8,684 nucleotides of DNA. Source: Candidatus Pelagibacter sp. Lineage in GTDB: Bacteria > Pseudomonadota > Alphaproteobacteria > Pelagibacterales > Pelagibacteraceae. Made by a program: the position numbers and the translations under genes. The notes beneath the pieces were generated by a model. The model had not been told where the DNA came from. It saw only the letters and a list, made by a program, of their open reading frames with translations, and did no database searches. Positions 1 to 6,922 of the stretch are shown piece after piece (the stretch's first letter is position 1; each line of letters begins with the position of its first letter). The stretch covers positions 1-8,684 of the forward strand of contig JAFJTK010000105.1 of assembly GCA_017880265.1 (NCBI GenBank), in the 5' to 3' direction.

Positions 1-1
1 A

Positions 2-391
2 TCAACAAAAATGAAAAAAAAAGTAATTCTTAGTGCTTTGTATGCTTTAAGAGGAATTTCTATTTGTCTATTTATTTTTCTTCCAGCAAGTAACATTAAT
101 GCTTTTATATTTGGCGCTAGTTTTGGTTTTCTTTGGCTATCAACCGTACCTGCTACCAGCGGGATTGTTGCTCACATGTTTGGAACAAAGTATCTTGGTT
201 TATTATATGGGATAGTTTTTTTAAGCCATCAAATAGGTTCATTTTTTGGATCTTTTTTAGGAGGATTGTTTCATGACATTTATGGTTCTTATGATTATGC
301 GTGGTATTTAGCTATTGTATTATCAATTTTTGCAGCAATAATTCATGTTCCAATTAAAGAAGAGCCTGTTTTAAGATTAAAAACTGAATAA
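2..391 (+). CDS. MFS transporter, C-terminal part (5' end outside window)
   Basis: This is the last third or so of a major facilitator superfamily permease. The frame is open to the left edge (codons for Ser-Thr-Lys precede the first ATG at 11), so that ATG is probably an internal methionine. Numbering from it, about four hydrophobic helices are visible, near residues 9-30, 31-53, 62-84 and 93-113, fitting helices 9-12 of a 12-helix carrier. The stretch FGFLWLSTVP, the loop FGTKYLGLLYG and the following SHQIGSFFGSFLGG resemble the OFA/monocarboxylate-type MFS carriers common in proteobacteria. A short charged tail (KEEPVLRLKTE) ends the protein. The substrate cannot be told from this part. 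The stop lies 4 nt before the next gene, so co-transcription with the pab genes is likely. Family call is secure, subfamily tentative. Confidence 0.85.
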   Translation, partial: STKMKKKVILSALYALRGISICLFIFLPASNINAFIFGASFGFLWLSTVPATSGIVAHMFGTKYLGLLYGIVFLSHQIGSFFGSFLGGLFHDIYGSYDYAWYLAIVLSIFAAIIHVPIKEEPVLRLKTE

Positions 392-395
392 TAAA

Positions 396-1559
396 TTGAA
401 TAAAACTAATATTTTAGATCAAATTAGCTTATTAGATAAGCCTTACATTATATACAGATCCAAAAATGGATTTACTCTATATACGAATTTTTCAAAAAAA
501 ATAATTCTTACAAAAAAAAATATTTCAAGTTTTTTAAAAAAAACTGATCAAAAACAAAAAAGAATAAAAAAAACAGATCTATATGTAGGTTTTTTTGGTT
601 ATGAAATCTTAAATGATTTAATTAAAGTAAAAATTCCCAAACAAAAAGAAACAAATTTTCCAAAGGGAATATTTTACAAACCTGAAAAGATAATAAATTT
701 AAGTGAAAATCTTAAATATCAGCCAGAAAAATCTAGTAAAATTGATACTAAATTTAAAATTAATATTGATAGAAAAAATTACACTAAAATATTTAATAAG
801 TTTAAAAACAAGATTAAAAAAGGTGAAACGTATCAAATTAAAATCTGTACTAAATATAGAAATAAATCAAAAATTGATCCATTAGATTATTTTTGTAGAT
901 TAACTAAAACAAATTTAGCTCCTGAGGCTTTTTTAATTAAAGATAAAGAATATTCTATAATTAGTTGTTCACCTGAAACGCTAATCATAAAAAAAGGCAA
1001 TTCTATTTCAACAAAACCAATTGCAGGTACACTTAAAAAAAATAGTAAATTAAATAAAAATAAAGCCCTAAATTATTTTAGAAATAACATTAAAGAAACT
1101 AAAGAACATAACATGATTGTAGATATGGAGAGAAATGATTTGTCTCGAATATGTTTGCCAGGAACGGTTAAAATCACAAAAGAAAAAATAGTTGAAGAAT
1201 ATAAAGACCTTTATCATTACGTTAGTTTGATAAATGGTAAACTAAAAAAAAATATTCAAAATATTGATATCATCAAAGCCATGATGCCTGGTGGTTCTGT
1301 GATTGGTTGTCCTAAAATAAGCACTTTAAATCTTTTAAACCATCAAGAAAAAGAAGAGAGAAATATTTATACAGGCAGTTTTGGCTACATAAAGTTTAAT
1401 GGAGATATGAAATTTAATATTATAATTAGGTCTATTTTATATTATAAAAATATTTCTGAGATTTCAGTCGCATCTGGTGTTGTAATTGACAGCAATCCAA
1501 AAAATGAATTTGATGAGAATTTTATTAAAGCTAAGGCTCTAATAGATTTATATAAATGA
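396..1559 (+). CDS. pabB: Chorismate-utilising synthase component I (PabB/TrpE family, probable aminodeoxychorismate synthase)
   Basis: The 387-residue product has the chorismate-binding fold in its C-terminal two thirds. Visible motifs are GETYQIKIC (143-151), CSPETL (191-196), PIAGT (208-212), EHNMIVDMERNDL (237-249), PGGSVIGCPK (298-307), TGSFGYI (326-332) and SGVVIDSNP (360-368). The Glu/His and ERNDL residues expected around the Mg-chorismate site are present. The family makes aminodeoxychorismate (PabB) or anthranilate (TrpE) from chorismate with ammonia from a partner amidotransferase. The short length, missing regulatory N-domain and the downstream pabA-pabC pair argue for PabB. PIAGT instead of PIKGT argues the other way, because Ala210 sits where PabB normally has its catalytic lysine. 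I chose the TTG start at 396: an in-frame stop lies at 378-380, and the only other in-frame candidate above it is a CTG at 384. No Shine-Dalgarno site is seen. The protein is exceptionally lysine-rich and its gene contains A-runs of 8-9. Confidence 0.82.
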   Translation: MNKTNILDQISLLDKPYIIYRSKNGFTLYTNFSKKIILTKKNISSFLKKTDQKQKRIKKTDLYVGFFGYEILNDLIKVKIPKQKETNFPKGIFYKPEKIINLSENLKYQPEKSSKIDTKFKINIDRKNYTKIFNKFKNKIKKGETYQIKICTKYRNKSKIDPLDYFCRLTKTNLAPEAFLIKDKEYSIISCSPETLIIKKGNSISTKPIAGTLKKNSKLNKNKALNYFRNNIKETKEHNMIVDMERNDLSRICLPGTVKITKEKIVEEYKDLYHYVSLINGKLKKNIQNIDIIKAMMPGGSVIGCPKISTLNLLNHQEKEERNIYTGSFGYIKFNGDMKFNIIIRSILYYKNISEISVASGVVIDSNPKNEFDENFIKAKALIDLYK

Positions 1560-2113
1560 TATACGTAATTGATCACAAAGACTCGTTTACACATAATGTC
1601 GTTCATCAGTTATCAATATTTGATGATGTAGAGTGTGATGATTTTAGTAAAGTTAGTAAATCAAAATTAAACCAAGCGTCTACAATTGTATTTTCTCCAG
1701 GACCTGGTTCACCTCTAGATTATCCAATATCATCAAAAATTTATAAAAAATTTAAAGGTAAAAAAAAAATAATTGGAATTTGCTTGGGTTTTCAGCAAAT
1801 ATTATTTAGTGAGGGCGCTGATATTGTTCAGCAAAATAAAATATATCATGGATTCCAATCAGAAGTGTTAGTCAACAAATCAAGTAAATTATTTAACAGT
1901 GGACAAAAATTTAAGGTTGGCCGTTATCATTCATTGAAGTTGAAAGAACCCTTTAAAGCAGAAAATTTTGACATAACGATGAGATGTGTTATTTCAGGAA
2001 CCGCAATGTCATTTGAAAATAACATTGATAAAATTTATGGATTTCAATTTCACCCTGAGTCATTTTTAACAATAAATGGTAAATTACTTATTAAAAAAAT
2101 CTTATCAGCTTAA
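1556..2113 (+). CDS. pabA: Glutamine amidotransferase component II (PabA/TrpG type)
   Basis: This 185-residue class I glutamine amidotransferase should release ammonia from glutamine for the synthase encoded just upstream. Seen directly are the N-terminal IDHKDSFTHNVV (5-16), the oxyanion-region SPGPGSP (47-53), the nucleophile motif GICLGFQ with Cys76, RYHSL (123-127) and QFHPES with His166 and Glu168. The Cys-His-Glu triad is therefore complete. The motif has Phe where most relatives have His (GxCLGHQ), a mild variation. Length is normal for a stand-alone PabA/TrpG. The ATG overlaps the pabB stop by 4 nt (ATGA), which suggests translational coupling and a stoichiometric complex. PabA and TrpG cannot be separated by sequence alone, and in some bacteria one protein serves both synthases. 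The p-aminobenzoate role is inferred from the pabC-like gene next door. Confidence 0.88.
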   Translation: MIYVIDHKDSFTHNVVHQLSIFDDVECDDFSKVSKSKLNQASTIVFSPGPGSPLDYPISSKIYKKFKGKKKIIGICLGFQQILFSEGADIVQQNKIYHGFQSEVLVNKSSKLFNSGQKFKVGRYHSLKLKEPFKAENFDITMRCVISGTAMSFENNIDKIYGFQFHPESFLTINGKLLIKKILSA

Positions 2114-2846
2114 AAATCTTCAAGAAATTGATTTTAAAGATCTTTGGGGAGATCATGGTGTATTCACAACAATGTGGATATATGACAAACCATCAAAAAT
2201 TCTCTTTTTTAAGGATCATATTAATAATCTGATTAAATCAACTAAAGCTTATTCAATATACAAACCCTTTCTAAAAAAAAATATTTTAAAACTATTAAAA
2301 GAAAATTTAAATTCAAAGACTAAGTATAATCACTTATTAAGAATAGCTCTGAATAAAAAAACCCTGTCTATCTCATTAAGAAAACGTGTTGAGCCAAATT
2401 TGAATTTTGATTTAAGACTCGTTAATTTAAAAAGACAAAGACCTGAATTTAAAAATTTAAAATATTTAGAAATATTAAAACATTTATCAAAATTAGATAA
2501 TTCAAGAAATGATATTGGATTATGTTCTAATAATAAAATTTTTGAAACTGGAACTTCTAATTTACTTTTTATAAAAAATAATAAAGTTTATTCACCAATA
2601 AATAAATTTTATAAAGGCATCACTTATAAATTTTTTAAGTCAAAAATAAAAAACATTATTAAAAAAGATATCAATGTAAATTCTCTAAAAGAATTTGATG
2701 AAATTATTTTAATAGGATCTGGAAAAGGTGTTGCTTCAGTTAAAACTATCAATCAAATAAAATGGAAAAGAAAAAGTTTAAAATTTTATAATATTTTTTC
2801 TAGACATTACAAATCTGCTATTAGTAACTGCAAAAGGTACAGTTAG
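2076..2846 (+). CDS. pabC: PabC-like class IV aminotransferase-fold enzyme (probable aminodeoxychorismate lyase)
   Basis: The 256-residue product looks like a fold-type IV PLP enzyme. Its WGDHGVFTTM (24-33) matches the GDGVFET motif of the family, followed by FFKDHINNLIKS (44-55), a candidate PLP lysine at Lys129 in NLKYLEIL, the IFETGTSNLLF motif (155-165), KGITY (180-184) and GSGKGVASVKTI (214-225). PabC eliminates pyruvate from 4-amino-4-deoxychorismate to give p-aminobenzoate. Position directly after pabB and pabA supports that reaction. A branched-chain or D-amino acid aminotransferase of the same fold is the alternative, and the divergent lysine-rich sequence leaves this open; Lys135 is a second candidate for the PLP lysine. 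The ATG at 2076 lies 38 nt inside pabA, and the next in-frame ATG (codon 33) would remove the GDHGVF motif, so the overlapping start is preferred. Confidence 0.75.
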   Translation: MVNYLLKKSYQLKNLQEIDFKDLWGDHGVFTTMWIYDKPSKILFFKDHINNLIKSTKAYSIYKPFLKKNILKLLKENLNSKTKYNHLLRIALNKKTLSISLRKRVEPNLNFDLRLVNLKRQRPEFKNLKYLEILKHLSKLDNSRNDIGLCSNNKIFETGTSNLLFIKNNKVYSPINKFYKGITYKFFKSKIKNIIKKDINVNSLKEFDEIILIGSGKGVASVKTINQIKWKRKSLKFYNIFSRHYKSAISNCKRYS

Positions 2847-2851
2847 TTATC

Positions 2852-3250
2852 ATGAGAGATCCTAATAACCCATGTTTGTTTTGTAATTCAAATGCTAGCG
2901 GAATAGCTCATGAAAATGACTTGGCTTATGCAAGTTATGATACTTATCCTGTATCAGACCATCACTGTTTAATTATTCCAAAGAGGCATGTTGTCGATTA
3001 TTTCGAATTATCAAATGATGAAATAATTGCGTGCAATGATTTGATTAAAATAATTAAAAAAGAAGTTTTGAATAAAGACAAAAGTGTTAAAGCTTTTAAT
3101 ATTGGTACCAATGCAGGTAAAATTGCAGGGCAATCTATTATGCATTGTCATATTCATTTGATTCCAAGAAGAGAAGGTGATGTTGATAATCCGCAAGGTG
3201 GAGTTAGATCAGTAATTCCAAAAAATCAGCATTATAAACGTAAAATATAA
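2852..3250 (+). CDS. HIT-family nucleotide hydrolase/transferase
   Basis: A 132-residue histidine triad protein. The active-site motif HCHIHLIP runs from His98, with the three histidines at 98, 100 and 102. An N-terminal CLFC pair (Cys8, Cys11) may bind zinc, as in several HIT proteins. DTYPVSDHHCLIIPKRH (30-46) is the usual beta-strand region that positions the nucleotide. The C-terminal GGVRSVIPKNQHY (116-128) is typical of a proteobacterial HIT subgroup. Family members hydrolyse or transfer nucleoside monophosphates through a covalent histidine-NMP intermediate; the substrate here is unknown. The start codon lies 5 nt after the preceding stop, so it is probably the last gene of the pab transcription unit. 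No functional link to folate synthesis is visible, and it may simply be a housekeeping gene carried in the operon. Confidence 0.9.
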   Translation: MRDPNNPCLFCNSNASGIAHENDLAYASYDTYPVSDHHCLIIPKRHVVDYFELSNDEIIACNDLIKIIKKEVLNKDKSVKAFNIGTNAGKIAGQSIMHCHIHLIPRREGDVDNPQGGVRSVIPKNQHYKRKI

Positions 3251-3275
3251 ATCATAAGTTGTGATTAAAGACACA

Positions 3276-3304
3276 TTGACCAATAGTTAAGATTGATCTA
3301 TAGA
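3276..3304 (+). promoter_or_regulatory. Probable sigma70 promoter of the apr operon
   Basis: TTGACC (3276-3281, five of six to the -35 consensus) and TATAGA (3299-3304, four of six to the -10 consensus) are separated by exactly 17 bp. This lies in the only sizeable gap between the pab block and aprM, and predicts a transcript start near 3311 and a leader of about 50 nt. The site was read by eye; AT-rich DNA yields chance matches, but the -35 quality, spacing and position agree. Confidence 0.55.
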
Positions 3305-3305
3305 A

Positions 3306-3322
3306 TTATCTATATTAGATAA
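3306..3322. promoter_or_regulatory. Perfect 17-bp palindrome at the apr promoter start site (candidate operator)
   Basis: TTATCTA (3306-3312) and TAGATAA (3316-3322) are exact inverted repeats around TAT. The element sits immediately downstream of the predicted -10 and covers the predicted transcription start, a position where a bound repressor would block initiation. The 7-mer ATCTATA is also directly repeated at 3296-3302 and 3308-3314. No transcription factor can be named. It could also form a weak 7-bp hairpin at the very 5' end of the mRNA. Confidence 0.4.
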
Positions 3323-3359
3323 CACTCTAATTTTACTAAAATTTTTACATAAGGTTAAC

Positions 3360-4154
3360 ATGTTCGAAACAAATCCATTTTCTATTTTGGCTGAAACAGT
3401 ATCCCCATTTGCTATGCAAAGTTTTATTATTGCTATGATTGTATTAATTGCTTTAGGTACAATTATTCAAATGATCCATCATAAAAATATCACTTATTTT
3501 TTTAACAATGCAAAAAAAGCAAAACTTCAAGCAACAAGAGAAATAGGTGCTGGAGAAAAAGTATCAATCATTGCAAAGACAACAGTAGTTGATATTGGAA
3601 CTACAGCTGAGCTAGGATTTGGTAAAAGAAGACTATCACATGTGCTTGGTATGTATGGCACAATTATATTTTGGGTTTCATCAGCAATGTTAGTATTTTG
3701 TTATACTGGAGCTGATAAATCTTCATCTCCTATGTGGTCAATGTTATGGCACGTTGGAGCAATATTGACTTGTGTAGGTGGATACTGGTTTTGGTTTTTT
3801 TTAAGAGTTGATGTTTCAGCTGAAGCTCATCCTTGGTATAGAATTATTAAAGCAGATTTATTTGTTTTGGCATTATTAGCATGCTCAACATTTGGTCTAG
3901 CTTGGTCATATACACAATTTAATGGTCAGACAGGACTTTCATTTTTATTTTTAGCTTTATTTGTTCTTTCAAATTTAGTTTTATTTGGTGGAGTTTACTG
4001 GTCTAAATTTGCACACATGTTTTATAAACCTGGTGCAGCAATACAAAAAAATCTTGCAGAAGCTGATGGATCTAGAGATAATTTACCTCCACCTGCAGAT
4101 GCGCCTGAACAATTTGGTTTAGGTATTAAAAGAGAGCAACCTAAACATTATTAA
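3360..4154 (+). CDS. aprM: APS reductase membrane subunit AprM
   Basis: This 264-residue integral membrane protein has about five hydrophobic helices, near residues 18-40, 94-115, 126-148, 165-186 and 192-214. Histidines at or near helix ends (His40/41, His94, His131, His219) could ligate heme b, recalling the membrane subunits of Qmo- or Nar-type complexes; that is inference. The Pro-rich tail (residues 240-264, ending KREQPKHY) fits AprM proteins as I know them. AprM occurs with aprBA in sulfur oxidisers that lack qmoABC. It is proposed to anchor AprBA at the inner membrane and to take its electrons toward quinone. Identification rests mainly on position directly ahead of aprB and aprA. The start is supported by TAAGG at 3350-3354, 5 nt before the ATG. 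The gap to aprB is 33 nt. Confidence 0.85.
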   Translation: MFETNPFSILAETVSPFAMQSFIIAMIVLIALGTIIQMIHHKNITYFFNNAKKAKLQATREIGAGEKVSIIAKTTVVDIGTTAELGFGKRRLSHVLGMYGTIIFWVSSAMLVFCYTGADKSSSPMWSMLWHVGAILTCVGGYWFWFFLRVDVSAEAHPWYRIIKADLFVLALLACSTFGLAWSYTQFNGQTGLSFLFLALFVLSNLVLFGGVYWSKFAHMFYKPGAAIQKNLAEADGSRDNLPPPADAPEQFGLGIKREQPKHY

Positions 4155-4171
4155 TTATGAAAATTTTAAAT

Positions 4172-4177
4172 AAGGAG
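4172..4177 (+). promoter_or_regulatory. Strong ribosome binding site of aprB
   Basis: AAGGAG with a 10-nt spacer to the ATG at 4188. It is one of only two full Shine-Dalgarno sites I see in the window; the other has the same sequence and spacing before aprA. This fixes the aprB start and suggests high translation. Confidence 0.75.
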
Positions 4178-4187
4178 AGAAAATAAT

Positions 4188-4658
4188 ATGTCAACTTTTG
4201 TATACATGACTAGATGTGATGGCTGTGGTCATTGCGTAGATATTTGCCCATCAGATATAATGCATATTGATGAAAACATTAGACGTGCAAAAAATATTGA
4301 ACCAAACTTTTGTTGGGAATGTTATTCATGTGTTAAAGCATGTCCAAATCATGCTATTGATGTAAGAGGTTATGCTGATTTTGCTCCTATGGGACATAGC
4401 GTTAGAGTGAGACGTGAAGAAGAAAAAGGAACTATTTCTTGGAAAATTAAATTTAGAAATGGAACTACAAAAGACTTTGTATCTCCAATTACAACAAAAC
4501 CATGGGGAAAATTTATTCCAAAACTTGCTGACGGAGATAAACCTAACCAAGGTGAAATTAATTCTCAAAGATTATACACTGAGCCGGAAGGACTTAATAT
4601 TGATGGTGAATTGCCAGTTGTTCCAAAAGAATCGTTTAAAAAAGGAGTTTACTACTAA
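4188..4658 (+). CDS. aprB: Adenylylsulfate reductase beta subunit (two [4Fe-4S] ferredoxin)
   Basis: The 156-residue iron-sulfur subunit carries electrons between the FAD of AprA and the membrane partner. Two CxxCxxCxxxC cluster motifs are complete: Cys10/13/16/20 in CDGCGHCVDICP and Cys42/45/48/52 in CWECYSCVKACP. As usual for ferredoxin folds, the fourth cysteine of each motif probably ligates the other cluster. The region YADFAPMGHSV (62-72) after the second motif, followed by a beta-rich segment and a long C-terminal tail (about 105-156) that would wrap around AprA, is characteristic of AprB rather than a generic ferredoxin. Length is normal. The stop codon overlaps the aprA start by one base (TAATG), so the two subunits are almost certainly coupled in translation. 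The complex is cytoplasmic. Confidence 0.95.
   Translation: MSTFVYMTRCDGCGHCVDICPSDIMHIDENIRRAKNIEPNFCWECYSCVKACPNHAIDVRGYADFAPMGHSVRVRREEEKGTISWKIKFRNGTTKDFVSPITTKPWGKFIPKLADGDKPNQGEINSQRLYTEPEGLNIDGELPVVPKESFKKGVYY
4642..4647 (+). promoter_or_regulatory. Strong ribosome binding site of aprA
   Basis: AAGGAG lies within the last codons of aprB, 10 nt before the aprA ATG at 4658. It matches the aprB site in sequence and spacing, which would favour balanced synthesis of the two subunits. Confidence 0.75.
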
Positions 4659-6517
4659 TGGCTAAGCATAAAACACATTACGAAGATTGCGATGTTCTAG
4701 TTGTTGGTGGTGGTATGGCTGGAACTGGTGCTACTTTTGAAGCTAGACACTGGGGTAGAGACATGAAAATTATTTGTGTTGAAAAAGCAAACATTGATAG
4801 AAGTGGTGCTGTTGCTCAAGGTCTTTATGCGATTAACTGTTACATGGGAATGCAGTGGGGTGAAAACCAACCTGAGGATCACGTTAGATACGCAAGAAAT
4901 GATTTAATGGGAATGGTTAGAGAAGATTTAGGTTACGATATGGCTCGTCACGTAGACTCAACAGTTCATATGTTTGATGAATGGGGTCTACCAATGATGA
5001 AAAATGAAGAAACTGGTAGATACCTTAGAGAAGGTAAATGGCAGATTATGATTCATGGTGAGAGTTATAAGCCAATCGTTGCAGAGGCTGCAAAAAAGTC
5101 AGCTGATAAAATTTATAACAGAATTATGATTACTCATCTTTTAATGGATGAAGCTCAAGAAAACAGAGTAGGTGGTGCTGTTGGGTTTAATATGAGAACT
5201 GGTGATTTCCATGTGTTTAGAGCTAAAGCTGTAATAGTTGCAGCTGGTGGAGCTTCTCACATATTCAAACCAAGAGCTGTTGGTGAAGGAATGGGTAGAA
5301 CTTGGTATGCACCTTGGAGTAATGGTTCAGCTTATGCATTACCGATTGCAGCTGGAGCTAAGATGACACAAATGGAAAATAGAATTGTGTTATGTAGATT
5401 TAAAGATGGATATGGACCAGTTGGTGCATATTTCTTACACTTAAAAACTTATACTCAAAATGCTAATGGTGAAAACTATGAGAAAAAATGGTACGACCAG
5501 ACTAAAGAGTTAGTAGGTGAATATATTGATCATCATCCAACTCCAACTTGTTTAAGAAATCACGCATTTATTCAAGAAACTATGGCAGGTGGCGGACCAA
5601 TTCATATGGTTACCACTGAAGCTTTCCAAGACCCTCATTTAGAAACTGTGGGTTGGGAAAATTTCTTAGGTATGACAGTTGGCCAAGCAGTTGTTTGGGC
5701 ATCTCAAAATATTGATCCAAAATATACAAATCCAGAATTAACTACATCAGAACCATATGTTATGGGTTCTCATGCAACATGTTCAGGAGCTTGGGTTAGC
5801 GGTCCAGAAGACTTATCTCCACCAGAATACTTCTGGGGATATAACAGAATGCTTACAATTGACGGATTGTTTGGAGCAGGTGATACAGTAGGTGGAAGTG
5901 CTCATAAATTTTCATCAGGTTCTTTCACTGAGGGTAGATTGGCAGCAAAAGCAGCTGTTAAATATATTGAAGACAAAAAGGCTGAAGGTTTAAAAGTATC
6001 TGACAAACAATGTGAAGACTTTAAAGCTAAAGTCTACAAACCACTTGAAACTTACACAGTTGCTCAAAATGAAATAACTGGAGGAACAGTATCTCCAAGC
6101 TATATTTCACCAATTCAAGGTCTACAACGTCTACAAAGAATTATGGATGAGTATGTAGGTGGAATTGCAACAAATTACATGACTAATGCTAATATGCTTA
6201 AACGAGGTCTAGAACTTTTAGCTTGGTTAGAAGAGGATCTAGAAAATGTTGGAGCTGAAGATTACCACCAACTTATGAGAGCTTGGGAGCTAAAACATAG
6301 AGCTTTAACTTCTCAGTGTGTAACTGAACACACTATGTTTAGAGAAGAAACTAGATGGCCGGGCTATTATTATAGAGGTGATCATATGAAACTTGATGAT
6401 GACAACTGGCATTGTCTAACTGTTTCAAGACGTGACCCTAAAACTGGTAAATTTAGTATGGAGAAGGTTCCTGTCTACCATATCGTGGATGAGAACGAGA
6501 AGAAAAAAGCTTCTTAA
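4658..6517 (+). CDS. aprA: Adenylylsulfate reductase alpha subunit (FAD flavoprotein)
   Basis: The 619-residue catalytic subunit interconverts APS with sulfite plus AMP. The N-terminal FAD-binding motif VVGGGMAGTGA is at 15-25, with the acidic ribose-binding Glu42 in CVEKAN. Further family segments are GAVAQGLYAINCYMG (50-64, with Asn60), YAPWSNGSAYA (217-227, Trp220), CRFKDGYGPVGAYFL (246-260, Arg247), MGSHATCSGAWVSGP (369-383, His372) and the second FAD segment LFGAGDTVGGSAHKFSSG (404-421). Asn60, Trp220, Arg247 and His372 appear to correspond to the substrate-binding residues of structurally known AprA, so the enzyme looks intact. A C-terminal helical and capping part follows. With AprM and no reductive partner in view, oxidation of sulfite to APS is the likely direction. 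Base use is clearly richer in G+C than in the pab genes, as expected for a well-expressed gene. Confidence 0.97.
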   Translation: MAKHKTHYEDCDVLVVGGGMAGTGATFEARHWGRDMKIICVEKANIDRSGAVAQGLYAINCYMGMQWGENQPEDHVRYARNDLMGMVREDLGYDMARHVDSTVHMFDEWGLPMMKNEETGRYLREGKWQIMIHGESYKPIVAEAAKKSADKIYNRIMITHLLMDEAQENRVGGAVGFNMRTGDFHVFRAKAVIVAAGGASHIFKPRAVGEGMGRTWYAPWSNGSAYALPIAAGAKMTQMENRIVLCRFKDGYGPVGAYFLHLKTYTQNANGENYEKKWYDQTKELVGEYIDHHPTPTCLRNHAFIQETMAGGGPIHMVTTEAFQDPHLETVGWENFLGMTVGQAVVWASQNIDPKYTNPELTTSEPYVMGSHATCSGAWVSGPEDLSPPEYFWGYNRMLTIDGLFGAGDTVGGSAHKFSSGSFTEGRLAAKAAVKYIEDKKAEGLKVSDKQCEDFKAKVYKPLETYTVAQNEITGGTVSPSYISPIQGLQRLQRIMDEYVGGIATNYMTNANMLKRGLELLAWLEEDLENVGAEDYHQLMRAWELKHRALTSQCVTEHTMFREETRWPGYYYRGDHMKLDDDNWHCLTVSRRDPKTGKFSMEKVPVYHIVDENEKKKAS

Positions 6518-6538
6518 TTAAGATATTAGATTAACAGC

Positions 6539-6889
6539 ATGGATATATTGTCAAAGACAGACGATGAGGTTTATGAAATAGCTAAACCTATCTGGGATAA
6601 CTTGGTTAAATCATCAAATATGAAAGATTATGGTGGTTTTACTAGAGATTTTTCTACTCAAATGTTGTTTGGAGCTAATGAAGTTGAGCTTGGCAAGCAA
6701 TGGGCTAACAATAAAATCATCACTAATTTAAATGAAACATTCGAGCCTTTTGGTTGCCTTAGAAGAGGGGTTCATGTCACCGTTTTAATCAAACAGACTA
6801 ATAAAGAAATTTCAGGAGAATTTCTTGGTCGATTGGTTTTAGGTGAGGAAGACGGTGTAGTCAAAGTCTTTGGGGCAACAATCTATTAA
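6539..6889 (+). CDS. Uncharacterised 116-residue protein of the apr operon
   Basis: I do not recognise this protein. It lies 21 nt after aprA on the same strand with no terminator between, so it is very probably co-transcribed. The sequence reads as soluble, with no signal peptide or membrane helix. The first half looks helical (about residues 6-26, 31-44 and 47-63). The second half alternates hydrophobic and polar residues in strands (HVTVLIKQT at 79-87, SGEFLGRLVLG at 92-102, GVVKVFGATIY at 106-116). This helix-then-sheet order resembles NTF2/SnoaL-like small folds, a guess from pattern only. One cysteine (Cys73) lies in FGCLRRG. Neighbourhood suggests a role in APS reductase assembly, product handling or sulfite sensing, but nothing proves it. 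There is no obvious Shine-Dalgarno site; the ATG at 6539 is the first in the open frame. Confidence 0.85.
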   Translation: MDILSKTDDEVYEIAKPIWDNLVKSSNMKDYGGFTRDFSTQMLFGANEVELGKQWANNKIITNLNETFEPFGCLRRGVHVTVLIKQTNKEISGEFLGRLVLGEEDGVVKVFGATIY

Positions 6890-6922
6890 GAAAAAAAAAT
6901 TATCTAAGTTGTAAATTATTGT

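Noticed and set aside
703..885. 60-codon open frame inside pabB
   Set aside because: It lies wholly within the well-supported pabB coding sequence, is low-complexity Leu/Ile/Lys-rich and shows no family motif.
3011..3196. 61-codon minus-strand frame opposite the HIT gene
   Set aside because: It is antisense to the HIT catalytic region with no motif or promoter.
3250..3266. Possible terminator after the HIT gene (AATCATA / TGTGATT)
   Set aside because: The 7-bp stem includes a G-T pair and is followed by AAAGACAC rather than a T-run, so it is not a convincing intrinsic terminator.
4326..4568. 80-codon minus-strand frame opposite aprB
   Set aside because: It is antisense to the conserved aprB coding region and has no recognisable motif; the frame follows from aprB codon bias.
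4414..4665. 83-codon +1-shifted frame overlapping the aprB 3' half
   Set aside because: It is a shadow of aprB, which is intact in its own frame; the product is low-complexity.
4697..4882. 61-codon minus-strand frame opposite the aprA FAD-binding region
   Set aside because: It is antisense to a highly conserved coding segment; the Ser/Thr-rich product is typical of a shadow frame.
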